From: Paenibacillus piscarius
Lineage (GTDB): Bacteria; Bacillota; Bacilli; Paenibacillales; Paenibacillaceae
Assembly (NCBI RefSeq): GCF_022234545.1
Contig: NZ_JAIEUI010000010.1
Span: 170,068-234,067, forward strand
Reading direction: 5' to 3'
Length of the DNA stretch: 64,000 nucleotides
Shown here in pieces: positions 34,977-43,409 of this stretch (position 1 is its first letter; each line of letters begins with the position of its first letter). Under the pieces are notes generated by a model. The model had not been told where the DNA came from, made no database searches, and saw only the letters and a list, made by a program, of their open reading frames with translations. The position numbers and the translations under genes are program-made.

Positions 34977-35153
34977 ACCAAGTGTATTTATACCTCTCAT
35001 CTGCTCGTTTTTCCGTTCTTTAGCGTAATCAAGTGTATTTATACACTTCATTTGGCTCATTAGCCGAGTTTTGCTGAAATCAGGTGTATTTATACCCTTC
35101 ACATTGCTCATTAGCACCCTTCCGCCCAAATCAAGTGCATTTATACACCTCAT
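34977..35153. repeat. Four 51-bp tandem repeats with palindromic core
   Basis: A 24-base conserved block centred on AAGTGTATTTATACACTT starts at 34977, 35028, 35079 and 35130, an exact 51-base period. The 27 bases between blocks are partly conserved (TGCTCATTAGC in copies 2 and 3). The core is a perfect inverted repeat in copy 2 and near-perfect in the others. On the minus strand the array is an open frame with 17-residue repeats (see the separate entry). Confidence 0.92.
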
Positions 35154-35204
35154 TCCAGCTCCCTACTCACTCTCGGTCAAGTCAGAGGCGGCAAAAGTAA
35201 AAAA

Positions 35205-35240
35205 GTGTCTTCTAAGCCACATACATGACTTAAAAGACAC
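35205..35240 (-). terminator. Intrinsic terminator of the dnaD gene
   Basis: 12-bp stem with one mismatch (35205-35216 with 35229-35240), followed on the minus strand by six T's; 31 bases after the stop codon. Confidence 0.92.
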
Positions 35241-35270
35241 CTTAACTGGCATATATCTACTCCGCTCCGC

Positions 35271-36017
35271 TCACCGGCCCCCGCCCCGGAACTTCTGGGC
35301 ATAGGCTTTGACATCCTGGGCATTCTTCACCCGGTTGCGGGCCCATTCCAGCAGGATGCGGTCGATATAGCGGAAGTGGACCTTGCCGGCGAAGACGGAT
35401 TCCTTCAACGCGAGCAGGATCAGCTCCTCGGGATAACGGTCCTCGTCCACCCAGCCGGAGATGGACTCACATTCCATCGGGGACAGCGGGCGGCCGAATT
35501 CCTTCTCGAAGATGCTGAACAGGCTGCGTTCCTGTTCCGTTTCGGCGGCCGCCGGACGTGCATAGCTGTCATCCGGCGCAGCAGACCGGATCTGATGACC
35601 GGCTGCTTCGGAGGTACGCTCACTGCCGCTGCGCCCGCCGGCCTCCTGCCTCATCTGCGCCAGATAAGCGCCCAGCTTGGCGTAGAGGCCGGAGAAGTTG
35701 TAACGCTCATAATGAATGTCCCGCAGCTCGTCGTTATCTCCGTCGATGCTGATGAACCCTTCCTTCATGAGCTTCTGCAGCTCACCGGCAATCACCGGGA
35801 TACTGCGTCCGGTTACTGCCTGCAGCTCCTCCAGCGAAGGAAAGTCAATCCCTTCGACCTGTCTGAAGGAGAGCAGGTGAATCAGTAGCATAGCCTCGCT
35901 GCCGGACAGATTCAGCTTCCGGTAGTTCTTCAGGAGCGCATAAGGAATGACGGCCATTCCGTTCTCCAGGCCGAAGGCTGCACCTTCACCCCAGGTATTC
36001 CAACTGGTTCCGTCCAA
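35271..36017 (-). CDS. dnaD: DnaD-domain replication initiation protein
   Basis: 248 residues from a TTG at 36017, preceded by AAGGGGG. DnaD helps load the helicase at oriC and during restart. The N-terminal winged helix (about 25-115, with SLEELQAVTGRS) and the C-terminal DnaD/DnaB_2 domain (about 165-235, with FEKEFGRPLSPMECE and YIDRILLEWARNRVKN) are separated by a low-complexity linker. It follows asnS as in B. subtilis. Confidence 0.93.
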   Translation of the reverse strand: MDGTSWNTWGEGAAFGLENGMAVIPYALLKNYRKLNLSGSEAMLLIHLLSFRQVEGIDFPSLEELQAVTGRSIPVIAGELQKLMKEGFISIDGDNDELRDIHYERYNFSGLYAKLGAYLAQMRQEAGGRSGSERTSEAAGHQIRSAAPDDSYARPAAAETEQERSLFSIFEKEFGRPLSPMECESISGWVDEDRYPEELILLALKESVFAGKVHFRYIDRILLEWARNRVKNAQDVKAYAQKFRGGGR

Positions 36018-36040
36018 ATCTAAGCCCCCTTGTCAGTATC

Positions 36041-37336
36041 TTAAGGGTACAGACGGTACAATGTGCGAGGGAATGCAATCGTCTCACGGACATGATCCAG
36101 CCCGCAGATCCAGGCTACCGTCCGTTCCAGCCCCAGGCCGAAGCCGGAGTGAGGAACGCTGCCGTAGGTGCGCAGATCCATGTACCACTGGTAAGTCTCC
36201 ATCGACAGATTATGCTCTTTGAAGCGTGCTTCCAGCAGCGCCGGATCATCGATACGCTGCGATCCGCCAATGATCTCCCCGTAGCCTTCAGGGGCGATCA
36301 TGTCCGCGCACAGCACCACTTCCGGACGGTCAGGATGCGGCTTCATATAGAAGGCCTTGAAGGACGCAGGATAGTGGGTGATGAACACCGGGCGGTCGCT
36401 CATTTCAGCGATGGCTGTTTCATGAGGAGCTCCGAAATCATCGCCCCAGGCGATTTCATAGCCTTTTTCATTCAGGAACTTGATAGCATCATCATAGCTG
36501 ATACGCGGGAACGGCGCTTTGATGTTCTCCAGCTTCGAGACATCGCGTCCCACCGCCTCCAGCTCGGCACGGCAGTTCGTCAGAACGGACTGCACCACGA
36601 AGCTGATGAAATCCTCCTGCACACGCAGGCTCTCCTCATGCTCTACGAACGCCATTTCCGGTTCAATCATCCAGAACTCGATCAGATGGCGGCGGGTCTT
36701 GGATTTCTCTGCACGGAAGGTCGGCCCGAAGGAATAGACACGTCCAAGCGCCATAGCAGCAGCTTCCATATACAGCTGTCCGCTCTGGGTCAGATAGGCA
36801 TCCTCATCGAAATACTTCGTATGGAACAGGTTAGTTGTGCCTTCCGCTGACGTTGGCGTCAGAATCGGCGGATCCACCTTAGTGAAGCCATTCTCGTTGA
36901 AGAACTGCTGAACCGCACGGATGATCTCCGCACGAATCACCATGACCGCCCGCTGCTTGGTGGAACGCAGCCAGAGATGACGGTGATCCATCAGGAAGTC
37001 TACGCCATGCTCCTTCGGAGTAATCGGATAGTTCTCGGTCAGATGCAGAACCTCAATGCCCGTAACTGTCATTTCATACCCTGACTGGCTTCGCGGCTCC
37101 TCACGGATGATTCCGGTCACATACAGGGAGCTTTCCTGGGTAAGGCTTTTGGCATCGTCCCAGACCTGCTCCGGTACTTCAGACTTCACCACGACCCCTT
37201 GAATATAACCGGTACCGTCACGAAGCTGCAGGAACTGAATTTTACCGCTGGAGCGCTTATTGTTCACCCAACACCCGATGACCACACTCTCTCCAACATG
37301 CTCATTCACGTTCTTGATTACACTTTTGTTAGCCAT
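36041..37336 (-). CDS. asnS: Asparagine--tRNA ligase
   Basis: 431 residues. Class II synthetase that charges tRNA-Asn. An OB-fold anticodon-binding domain lies at about 15-105, followed by the catalytic core with motif 2 (FRAEKSKTRRHLIEFWMIEPE) region and motif 3 GFGLGLERTVAWICG near the C-terminus. The order asnS-dnaD matches B. subtilis. It is 21 bases downstream of ackA and may share its transcript. Confidence 0.97.
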   Translation of the reverse strand: MANKSVIKNVNEHVGESVVIGCWVNNKRSSGKIQFLQLRDGTGYIQGVVVKSEVPEQVWDDAKSLTQESSLYVTGIIREEPRSQSGYEMTVTGIEVLHLTENYPITPKEHGVDFLMDHRHLWLRSTKQRAVMVIRAEIIRAVQQFFNENGFTKVDPPILTPTSAEGTTNLFHTKYFDEDAYLTQSGQLYMEAAAMALGRVYSFGPTFRAEKSKTRRHLIEFWMIEPEMAFVEHEESLRVQEDFISFVVQSVLTNCRAELEAVGRDVSKLENIKAPFPRISYDDAIKFLNEKGYEIAWGDDFGAPHETAIAEMSDRPVFITHYPASFKAFYMKPHPDRPEVVLCADMIAPEGYGEIIGGSQRIDDPALLEARFKEHNLSMETYQWYMDLRTYGSVPHSGFGLGLERTVAWICGLDHVRETIAFPRTLYRLYP

Positions 37337-37357
37337 GCCTAAGATCTCTCCTCTAAT

Positions 37358-38566
37358 TTAGCCGTTAATTCCTTGCACAATACGGTAAGTATCGCGTGCA
37401 ATGACAAGCTCTTCGTTTGTCGGAACCACAAGCACCTGAATCTTGGAATCAGCCGTGGAGATACGGCGCGGATCACCGGAGCGGACCTTATTGGCTTCTG
37501 CATCCAGCTGGATTCCAAGGAACGTAAGATTGTTCAGTACTCTTTCACGCAGCAGGGATGCATTCTCGCCAACACCAGCGGTGAATACAATGACATCTAC
37601 CCCGTTCATGGCAGCAGCGTAAGAACCGATATATTTACGCAGACGGTACTCGTACATTTCAAAAGCAAGCGTCGAGTTAGGCTCGCCTTTCTCCGCACCG
37701 TCAATGATATCACGCATGTCACTGCTCACGCCAGAGATGGCCAGAAGACCGCTGTGCTTGTTAAGCATGGAGCTTACTTCACCGACAGACAGCTCTTCCT
37801 TATTCATCACATAAGGAACAACGGCCGGGTCAAGGTCACCGCTGCGCGTACCCATCATCAGACCTTCCAGCGGAGTCATCCCCATCGAGGTGTCCACTGA
37901 AATGCCGCCGTCTACTGCTGTTACACTGGCACCGTTACCGATGTGGCAGGTGATAATCTTGAGGTCCTGAAGCGGACGGTCCAGATACTCGGCAGCCGCT
38001 TTGCTGACGAAGTCATGGGAGGTGCCGTGTGCGCCATAACGGCGGACTTTGTATTTGTTGTAGAGCACTCTCGGAATAGCATACATATACGCCTTCTCAG
38101 GCATTGTCTGGTGGAATGCAGTATCGAACACAACAACCTGCGGCACTCCAGGCATATTATTCTCGGAAGCGGTAATTCCCATCATGGCAGCCGGATTATG
38201 CAGCGGCGCAAGGTCGAACAGCTGGCGGATCTTAGTCTTTGCATCGGCATCAACAAGGGCGGAGGATTTGAAGAATTCCCCCCCGTGCACTACACGGTGC
38301 CCTACAGCATTGATCTCGTCGGTGGATGCGATAACGCCATGCTCCTTGTCAGTCAGGCAGGCAAGCACCTTACGGATTGCCGTATTGTGCTCCAGAATTT
38401 CACTGACCTCAGTAACCTCCTGCTTACCAGTAGGCTTGTGGTTCAGAATGGAGGAATCCATTCCGATACGCTCTACCAAGCCTTTGGCCAGGACAGACTC
38501 ATCTGTCATATTGTACAGCTGGTATTTCAATGAGGAACTGCCGGAGTTGATTACTAAAATATTCAT
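37358..38566 (-). CDS. ackA: Acetate kinase
   Basis: 402 residues. Makes ATP and acetate from acetyl phosphate. Signatures are VINSGSSSLKYQL at the N-terminus, VVHGGEFF, the HIGNGASVTAVDGG phosphate loop and GVGENASLLRE near the end. It overlaps the upstream dehydrogenase gene by four bases (ATGA), so translation is coupled. This location beside asnS is unlike B. subtilis, where ackA stands alone. Confidence 0.97.
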   Translation of the reverse strand: MNILVINSGSSSLKYQLYNMTDESVLAKGLVERIGMDSSILNHKPTGKQEVTEVSEILEHNTAIRKVLACLTDKEHGVIASTDEINAVGHRVVHGGEFFKSSALVDADAKTKIRQLFDLAPLHNPAAMMGITASENNMPGVPQVVVFDTAFHQTMPEKAYMYAIPRVLYNKYKVRRYGAHGTSHDFVSKAAAEYLDRPLQDLKIITCHIGNGASVTAVDGGISVDTSMGMTPLEGLMMGTRSGDLDPAVVPYVMNKEELSVGEVSSMLNKHSGLLAISGVSSDMRDIIDGAEKGEPNSTLAFEMYEYRLRKYIGSYAAAMNGVDVIVFTAGVGENASLLRERVLNNLTFLGIQLDAEANKVRSGDPRRISTADSKIQVLVVPTNEELVIARDTYRIVQGING

Positions 38567-39435
38567 ATACGGTCACCATCCTTGTCATACTTGAAGAAGC
38601 CTTCGCCCGATTTGGTCCCCAGCTGTCCGGCACGTACCATCTTCTTGAGAATGGTCGATGGACGGTACTTGAGCTCGCCGTATTCACGGAACATGTTCTC
38701 AAGCGCGGCCAGAACGGAGTCCAGACCGAAGCGGTCAGCCATTTCAAGCGGCCCGTTCTGGAACTGGTAGCCGATGCGCATAGCGTCGTCAATATCTTCA
38801 GGAGAAGCAACGCCTTCCTGCAGCACATGCATCGCTTCGTTGATGAACAGGCAAATGAGGCGTGAGGATACAAATCCCGGGGATTCGTAAATCATTACGC
38901 CTTTTTTCTCAACAATCTCATCAACAAAGGCCTTGGTATCTTCAAAGGTGCTGTCTGAAGTTTTCAGTCCGCGCACGATTTCAACCAGGTCGACCTTGCC
39001 TACAGGATGTATGAAGTGCATACCGATTACGCGTTCCGGGTACATTGTTGAGCTTGCAAGCTCTGTCAAGCTGAGCGTTGACGTGTTGCTGGCAAGAATA
39101 ATGTGGCTCGGACACACCTGATCGAGCTGATTGAATACCTTTTGCTTCGCTTCCAGATCTTCAACGATGGTCTCAATCACCATATCGCAGGAGCTCAGTT
39201 CAGCGAAATGGGTTACTTTCTGGATACGGGCAAGAATCAGTTTCTTCTCCGCCTGTGTGATCGCCCATTTCTCCAGCTGTTTGTCGAGGCTGGTCTCGAT
39301 CATTTCGTAGGAGTAGTTCAGTCTTTCAGCCGTTTTCTCCACCAGCATGACATCCAGGCCCTTGGCTGCCAGCATTTCGGCAATGCCTTGTCCCATTGTG
39401 CCCCCGCCGATGACACCGATCTTCTTAAAGTTCAT
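38563..39435 (-). CDS. 3-hydroxybutyryl-CoA / 3-hydroxyacyl-CoA dehydrogenase
   Basis: 290 residues, the length of single-domain Hbd/MmgB enzymes. NAD-binding start KKIGVIGGGTMGQGIAEM and the substrate-site histidine-glutamate stretch GMHFIHPVGKVDLVEIV are clear. The C-terminal domain has SRLICLFINEAM. It oxidises 3-hydroxyacyl-CoA with NAD in beta-oxidation or butyrate metabolism. Coupling to acetate kinase suggests short-chain acyl-CoA disposal, which is inference from position. The RBS is AAAGGATGG. Confidence 0.92.
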   Translation of the reverse strand: MNFKKIGVIGGGTMGQGIAEMLAAKGLDVMLVEKTAERLNYSYEMIETSLDKQLEKWAITQAEKKLILARIQKVTHFAELSSCDMVIETIVEDLEAKQKVFNQLDQVCPSHIILASNTSTLSLTELASSTMYPERVIGMHFIHPVGKVDLVEIVRGLKTSDSTFEDTKAFVDEIVEKKGVMIYESPGFVSSRLICLFINEAMHVLQEGVASPEDIDDAMRIGYQFQNGPLEMADRFGLDSVLAALENMFREYGELKYRPSTILKKMVRAGQLGTKSGEGFFKYDKDGDRI

Positions 39436-39553
39436 TCTTAAGTCTCCATCCTTTCAGGTATCTATACTTCAGTATTGTACCTTGTCTGTCGTAAAAAATA
39501 AGTAGCCCGACATATAATGATATCTTAGCATGTCTGAAAAGTAAAAAAAAATA

Positions 39554-39577
39554 ACCGGCATAAAGAATTATGCCGGT
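39554..39577 (-). terminator. Terminator overlapping the FtsH-like gene end
   Basis: ACCGGCATAA/TTATGCCGGT, 10-bp perfect stem with a 4-base loop (39554-39563 with 39568-39577), followed on the minus strand by nine T's broken by one A. Its left arm on the transcript includes the last codons and the stop. Confidence 0.95.
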
Positions 39578-41070
39578 AAAAGGACACTGTCACGAAATTG
39601 ACAACGAAATTGCTCTCCGGAGAGAACTTCTTCTTTCATTAAAATGTCAAGGCAGTAATCAAATACATTTCTTTGCTGGCTCAGCAGCTCATTGGTGCGG
39701 ACCATTAACTCATCCAGGATTTTACTATTCTCCTTCATCAGCTCTTCGGTCGTCACCATCTGCAGATTCGCGATTCCAAGGGAGGTTAGCCCGGACTTCA
39801 TCATGGTCTCCACAATGTTCAGCGCCTGATCGAAATCGCCGCGCGAGCCGGTGCTGCGCCCGCCGTAGTACATTTCTTCGGCTGAAGCTCCGCCCAGTGC
39901 GATCATAATCTGATTCTCCAGATAATCCTTCGTGTATAAGTACTGCTCCTGCTGCGGATTATGCCGCACATAGCCGAGAGCCTGTCCGCGCGGAGTCAGC
40001 GTAACCTGGCTGACGCTTCCGGGACGCAGCAGCTCAGCCATAATGGCATGTCCCAGCTCGTGAATCGCTACACGCCGCTTCTCTTCATGATTCGTCTCGC
40101 GGTCGGTCTTCTCTCCCATCATCACCTTGTCGATCGCCATCGACAGATGGCGCTGCTCCACCAGGGTCAGATTCTCACGCATCATGTAGATCGCCGCTTC
40201 GTTCATCACGCTCTCCAGCTGTGCCCCGGAGAAGCCGTAAGCTTCTTCGGCAATTTTGTCCAAATCTACGGTCTCATGCAGCGGCTTGTTCTTGGCATGA
40301 AGATCGAGAATCGACTTGCGGCCCTTCTTGTCGGGCATATCCACCTGAATGTGGCGGTCGAACCGGCCTGGACGCAGCAGCGCCGAATCCAGCATTTCCT
40401 TGCGGTTCGTAGCGGCTACCAGCAGAATGCGCGGGGTATCATTATTATAAATCCCGTCCATCTCCGTCAGGAGCTGATTAAGTGTCTGGTCATATTCGCG
40501 CTGCTGTCCGCCTTCACGCTTGCCGCCAATCACGTCAATTTCATCGATAAAAATAATCGCACTCTGCTTGTTCTCCTTCAGCGCACGCGTGCGGGCATCC
40601 TTGAACAGGTCACGGACCCGTCCGGCCCCGACGCCGACATACATCTCCACGAACTCACTGCCCGATGCAGCGACAAACACAGAATTGGTATAATGTGCCG
40701 CAGCCTTCGCCATCAGCGTCTTCCCGGTTCCGGGAGGACCAGTCAGCAGAATGCCTTTGAGCGGGCGAATCCCGAATTTGCTGATCTCTTCATGCCGGAT
40801 CAGGAAGTCCAGCGCCTCGCGCAGCTCCTGCTTGGCATTGTCCTGCCCGCCGATCTCTTCAAAGGTCAGCTTGGACGGGCCGTTCTTCTTCCGCTTCTTG
40901 TCTGCGCCTGCATTAACCGCCAGACCGCCGCGCGCGTGGGCAATGAACAGGAGAGCTGCAACCATGCCGAGCGCTATGATTACAGGGAAGATATTAATCC
41001 CCACAAAAGCCATAAAAATCAGCACGACTGGAACAAATCCGGCTATAACCTCTTTCCAGTACTTAGGCAT
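39568..41070 (-). CDS. Minimal FtsH-like membrane AAA+ zinc protease
   Basis: 500 residues; canonical FtsH has about 640. Two hydrophobic helices (about 8-24 and 28-45) are separated by only a few residues, so the extracytoplasmic domain is missing. The AAA module has Walker A GPPGTGKT (111-118), pore loop EMYVGVGAG, Walker B IIFIDEID and the arginine fingers in RPGRFDRH. The zinc site is HELGH (337-341), with a third acidic ligand likely near 412-414 (GDFDQA). Unlike YjoB, the protease is intact. It overlaps the upstream partner gene by eight bases. Substrates unknown. Confidence 0.9.
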   Translation of the reverse strand: MPKYWKEVIAGFVPVVLIFMAFVGINIFPVIIALGMVAALLFIAHARGGLAVNAGADKKRKKNGPSKLTFEEIGGQDNAKQELREALDFLIRHEEISKFGIRPLKGILLTGPPGTGKTLMAKAAAHYTNSVFVAASGSEFVEMYVGVGAGRVRDLFKDARTRALKENKQSAIIFIDEIDVIGGKREGGQQREYDQTLNQLLTEMDGIYNNDTPRILLVAATNRKEMLDSALLRPGRFDRHIQVDMPDKKGRKSILDLHAKNKPLHETVDLDKIAEEAYGFSGAQLESVMNEAAIYMMRENLTLVEQRHLSMAIDKVMMGEKTDRETNHEEKRRVAIHELGHAIMAELLRPGSVSQVTLTPRGQALGYVRHNPQQEQYLYTKDYLENQIMIALGGASAEEMYYGGRSTGSRGDFDQALNIVETMMKSGLTSLGIANLQMVTTEELMKENSKILDELMVRTNELLSQQRNVFDYCLDILMKEEVLSGEQFRCQFRDSVLLPA

Positions 41071-41605
41071 TGTCCCACACTCCCATCTTGGCGCCGGTGC
41101 GCGGCAGAATGATGAACTTGCTCTCTGTACCGCTGCTCAGACTCACATATACATTGTTGTCATCAATCTCCGTTGTTGCTGTAATCCCGCTGTACTTGCT
41201 GTTCTGTTCCTTTAACCCGTCCAGCTTGGCTGGAATTAATGTATATTTACGGCTCTCCATCGCTTCCGCCACAGAGAACATCGCTTTGTCCCAATATTCA
41301 TCCAGCAGTTCACTGGAGTGCTGCTCGACATCCAGCTTAATGGTCCGCCCGTTAATGGCCGAGCTGCCTTCACTCGATACATACTGCACCAGCTCACGTA
41401 ATTTCGTGCCCGGCTGCAAATTCAGTTTCAAAGTCACTTCATTGCGTTTAATAGTAATATGGGAATCCTTCACTCCCTCATAGGATGATACCAGCTTCTT
41501 CAGCGGCTCCTGCACGGCGAACTGACGGTAGGAATACCAGCCGCCGAACAATACAGCAGCAGACAGCAGAGACGTTAGCAGCACAGGCATAAGACGCAGT
41601 TTCAA
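41063..41605 (-). CDS. Single-pass membrane protein coupled to FtsH-like protease
   Basis: 180 residues. One N-terminal helix (about 5-24) and then a soluble region, predicted outside the membrane, of mixed beta character with no motif I recognise. Its end overlaps the FtsH-like gene by eight bases, so the two are co-translated. Its domain may stand in for the missing extracytoplasmic domain of the protease or may regulate it. No function can be assigned from sequence alone. Confidence 0.85.
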   Translation of the reverse strand: MKLRLMPVLLTSLLSAAVLFGGWYSYRQFAVQEPLKKLVSSYEGVKDSHITIKRNEVTLKLNLQPGTKLRELVQYVSSEGSSAINGRTIKLDVEQHSSELLDEYWDKAMFSVAEAMESRKYTLIPAKLDGLKEQNSKYSGITATTEIDDNNVYVSLSSGTESKFIILPRTGAKMGVWDNA

Positions 41606-41683
41606 GAAACGTCCTCCTCTCCAAAATAACCAGCTTTTTCTATAAAATTAACAATCCAGCGTGTCTAGCGCCCTTCCGAGACT

Positions 41684-41703
41684 GACATGCTATTAGGCAT
41701 GTC
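41684..41703. promoter_or_regulatory. Palindrome upstream of the protease pair
   Basis: GACATGC and GCATGTC (41684-41690 and 41697-41703) with a 6-base centre, 79 bases before the partner gene start. A TATACT-like element lies just upstream on the minus strand, so it may be an operator. No T-tract follows, so a terminator is unlikely. Confidence 0.4.
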
Positions 41704-41803
41704 TTAATACAAGTAGTAGTATATCACAGGTGTATATACGATTTTACATAAAGTTGTGAATATATTTAAAATTTTTGATTCTAATTTCTGGATGTTTCAT
41801 AGA

Positions 41804-42571
41804 TTAACCATTTCCCCGCAGCCGCTCAATTTCATTTATCATATACTCTGCATAATCAGTAAGCAATTCCGGGTCATAGGCCTCGCTGTTTGATGATCCG
41901 CTGTATGCTTCCAGACACCGTGTGAGCAGTCCGTGATATTGCGCGGGCAAATGCTTCTTTCCCCACTCTCCGCCTTCCTTTTTGGAGGACACAACATTTT
42001 CGCACACATAATACAGCACCCTGCAAAGATTCAACGTGTAATACACCGGAGCTTCCGTAATTTTTTGGTGCGCGTCTCCAACATCATACATAATGGAATC
42101 CAGGTAATACCCCCGGTCTACCGGCAGAAATGCCTCACGGATGGGTTCCCCGTACAAGATCACTCCCCGGTGATAGACCACATAAAAATGTGCCGCCAGA
42201 TCAGCATCCTCAAACCCGCCGCACAAGTATTGCTCATCCGTTCTGTAGCGCTCTATGTGAGCTTCCGAGAAATGAAATTCAAACGGAGTCGGGTACACAA
42301 AATTCCTCAAGTATGTCTTCAAGACAATAGACAGTTCAACTCCGCGCTTGTTCGGCAGCATATCATGTAATGCTACAATCCGCTTCGCGAGCCTCCGGCT
42401 GACTTCTTGGGACAACTTGTTATGTACCACGATCAGCAGATCGATGTCGCCCGTCTCCGGGCTGAAACAGCCCATCGCCAGCGAGCCATGCAAATAAATC
42501 CCCGCCAGATTGGCCCCCAGTTCCTCCTTGAACAGCTCTACCGCATGATCTAAGTAAGCTAATGTTTCCAT
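41804..42571 (-). CDS. Aminoglycoside adenylyltransferase-like nucleotidyltransferase
   Basis: 255 residues from the ATG at 42571, nine bases after GAGGAGG; an earlier ATG touches that ribosome binding site. The nucleotidyltransferase signature is HGSLAMGCFSPETGDIDLLIV (GS...D.D), and the C-terminal helical part looks like DUF4111, as in AadA/Ant enzymes. It could adenylylate an antibiotic or an unknown small molecule. Resistance cannot be claimed from sequence. Confidence 0.85.
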   Translation of the reverse strand: METLAYLDHAVELFKEELGANLAGIYLHGSLAMGCFSPETGDIDLLIVVHNKLSQEVSRRLAKRIVALHDMLPNKRGVELSIVLKTYLRNFVYPTPFEFHFSEAHIERYRTDEQYLCGGFEDADLAAHFYVVYHRGVILYGEPIREAFLPVDRGYYLDSIMYDVGDAHQKITEAPVYYTLNLCRVLYYVCENVVSSKKEGGEWGKKHLPAQYHGLLTRCLEAYSGSSNSEAYDPELLTDYAEYMINEIERLRGNG

Positions 42572-42787
42572 TTCCAGCATCCTCCTCGATTGAGAGCATT
42601 CTTATGTTATTACCGGCTGAACACAAATTCCCGGTATAGCAAATGGTATATCTCTCCGTATACATCTATTAAGTCATAGCCACCCCGCTAACACCAGTCC
42701 AAGAACGGTTCCAGATTGTTTTCGCCGGAAAATCAACTTACTTTACGCACTTCCCGTCTGCACAATGTGTTCGGTTTTCGCATAAAA

Positions 42788-42820
42788 AACGGAGGAACAG
42801 ATGAACTGTTCCCCCGCGTT
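42788..42820 (-). terminator. Intrinsic terminator of the tseB-like gene
   Basis: Stem ACGGAGGAACAG with CTGTTCCCCCG (one mismatch), loop of five bases, followed by six T's on the minus strand. Confidence 0.88.
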
Positions 42821-42858
42821 TAGATCCGCCGTTGACGTATAGCATAGCTTAACTTAGC

Positions 42859-43380
42859 TTAACGATTCGGCAGACTGTACCCCTCACCGATGGCGCTGCC
42901 GTCTGAGAAGCGGTAGAAGCTGTAATAATAGCGACCTTCTTTTTTGTAAAAAAGCTGCCAGACGTATTCCCCGTTATATACCCCCGGGAGCAGCCGCTTG
43001 ATCGTAATATCGGGCATCTGGCTCTCAAGCAGCTTGCGCATCTGCGCTTCAGAGGTACCCTTGCTCACCTCTTCGGCATACAGTCCGTTCTCGCCTCCGG
43101 CGGGCTTGCCCTCGGCCGTGAAGCGGACCCACACCATCAGCTCGGTCCCCGCTGCATTGCTGCCGGTCAGCACCCAATAGATCGAATTCTCGTCCCAGAC
43201 GGACTTCTGGGCCTTGGAGATCTCCGTTAATCCTGCCTTTGCTCTGGCCAGTTCCTTGGCTTCATTCCGCTCAGTCCACTGATCCTTCATAATGTAGGCA
43301 TAGAACTGGCTTAGTCCGAACAGAAGGAGCAGAACCAGGCTAATTCCCAGCCAGAGCCATTTTCTCCTCTTCTTCTTCAC
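42859..43380 (-). CDS. TseB/YpmB-like DUF5590 cell-wall protein
   Basis: 173 residues. A basic start and one hydrophobic helix (about 8-29) anchor it in the membrane; the rest is extracytoplasmic and ends in the DUF5590 pattern (GEYVWQLFYKKEGRYYYSFYRFSDG). In B. subtilis YpmB is TseB, which tunes the elongation penicillin-binding protein PBP2A and lies near dinG and asnS. Gene order supports the match. The assignment to TseB is by family and position. Confidence 0.85.
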   Translation of the reverse strand: MKKKRRKWLWLGISLVLLLLFGLSQFYAYIMKDQWTERNEAKELARAKAGLTEISKAQKSVWDENSIYWVLTGSNAAGTELMVWVRFTAEGKPAGGENGLYAEEVSKGTSEAQMRKLLESQMPDITIKRLLPGVYNGEYVWQLFYKKEGRYYYSFYRFSDGSAIGEGYSLPNR

Positions 43381-43409
43381 CGCGTTGCTTCCTTTCCCGT
43401 TCTGCTGGT

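Larger units (their letters stand above)
34833..35153 (-). other. Open frame of 17-residue repeats, possibly not a gene
   Basis: An ATG at 35153 with AGGGAG six bases upstream opens 106 codons. The first 68 residues are four 17-residue units with the pattern M/V-K/R-C/G-I-N-T/A-L/P-D/G followed by charged residues; the remainder is unrelated and runs over the proC terminator. Because the period of 51 is a multiple of three, an open frame could arise by chance, and the conserved part of the repeat is palindromic at DNA level. I do not call it a gene with confidence. Confidence 0.3.

Noticed and set aside
34977..35153. CRISPR array
   Set aside because: Only four repeats; the spacers are similar to each other rather than unique, the core is A/T-rich and palindromic, and no cas gene is nearby.
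39961..41112. 383-codon plus-strand open frame across the FtsH-like gene
   Set aside because: Antisense shadow of a protein with intact catalytic motifs.
41804..42571. Antibiotic-resistance call for the nucleotidyltransferase
   Set aside because: The fold motif is shared with many non-resistance enzymes, and the gene is in a chromosomal core context without mobile flanks.
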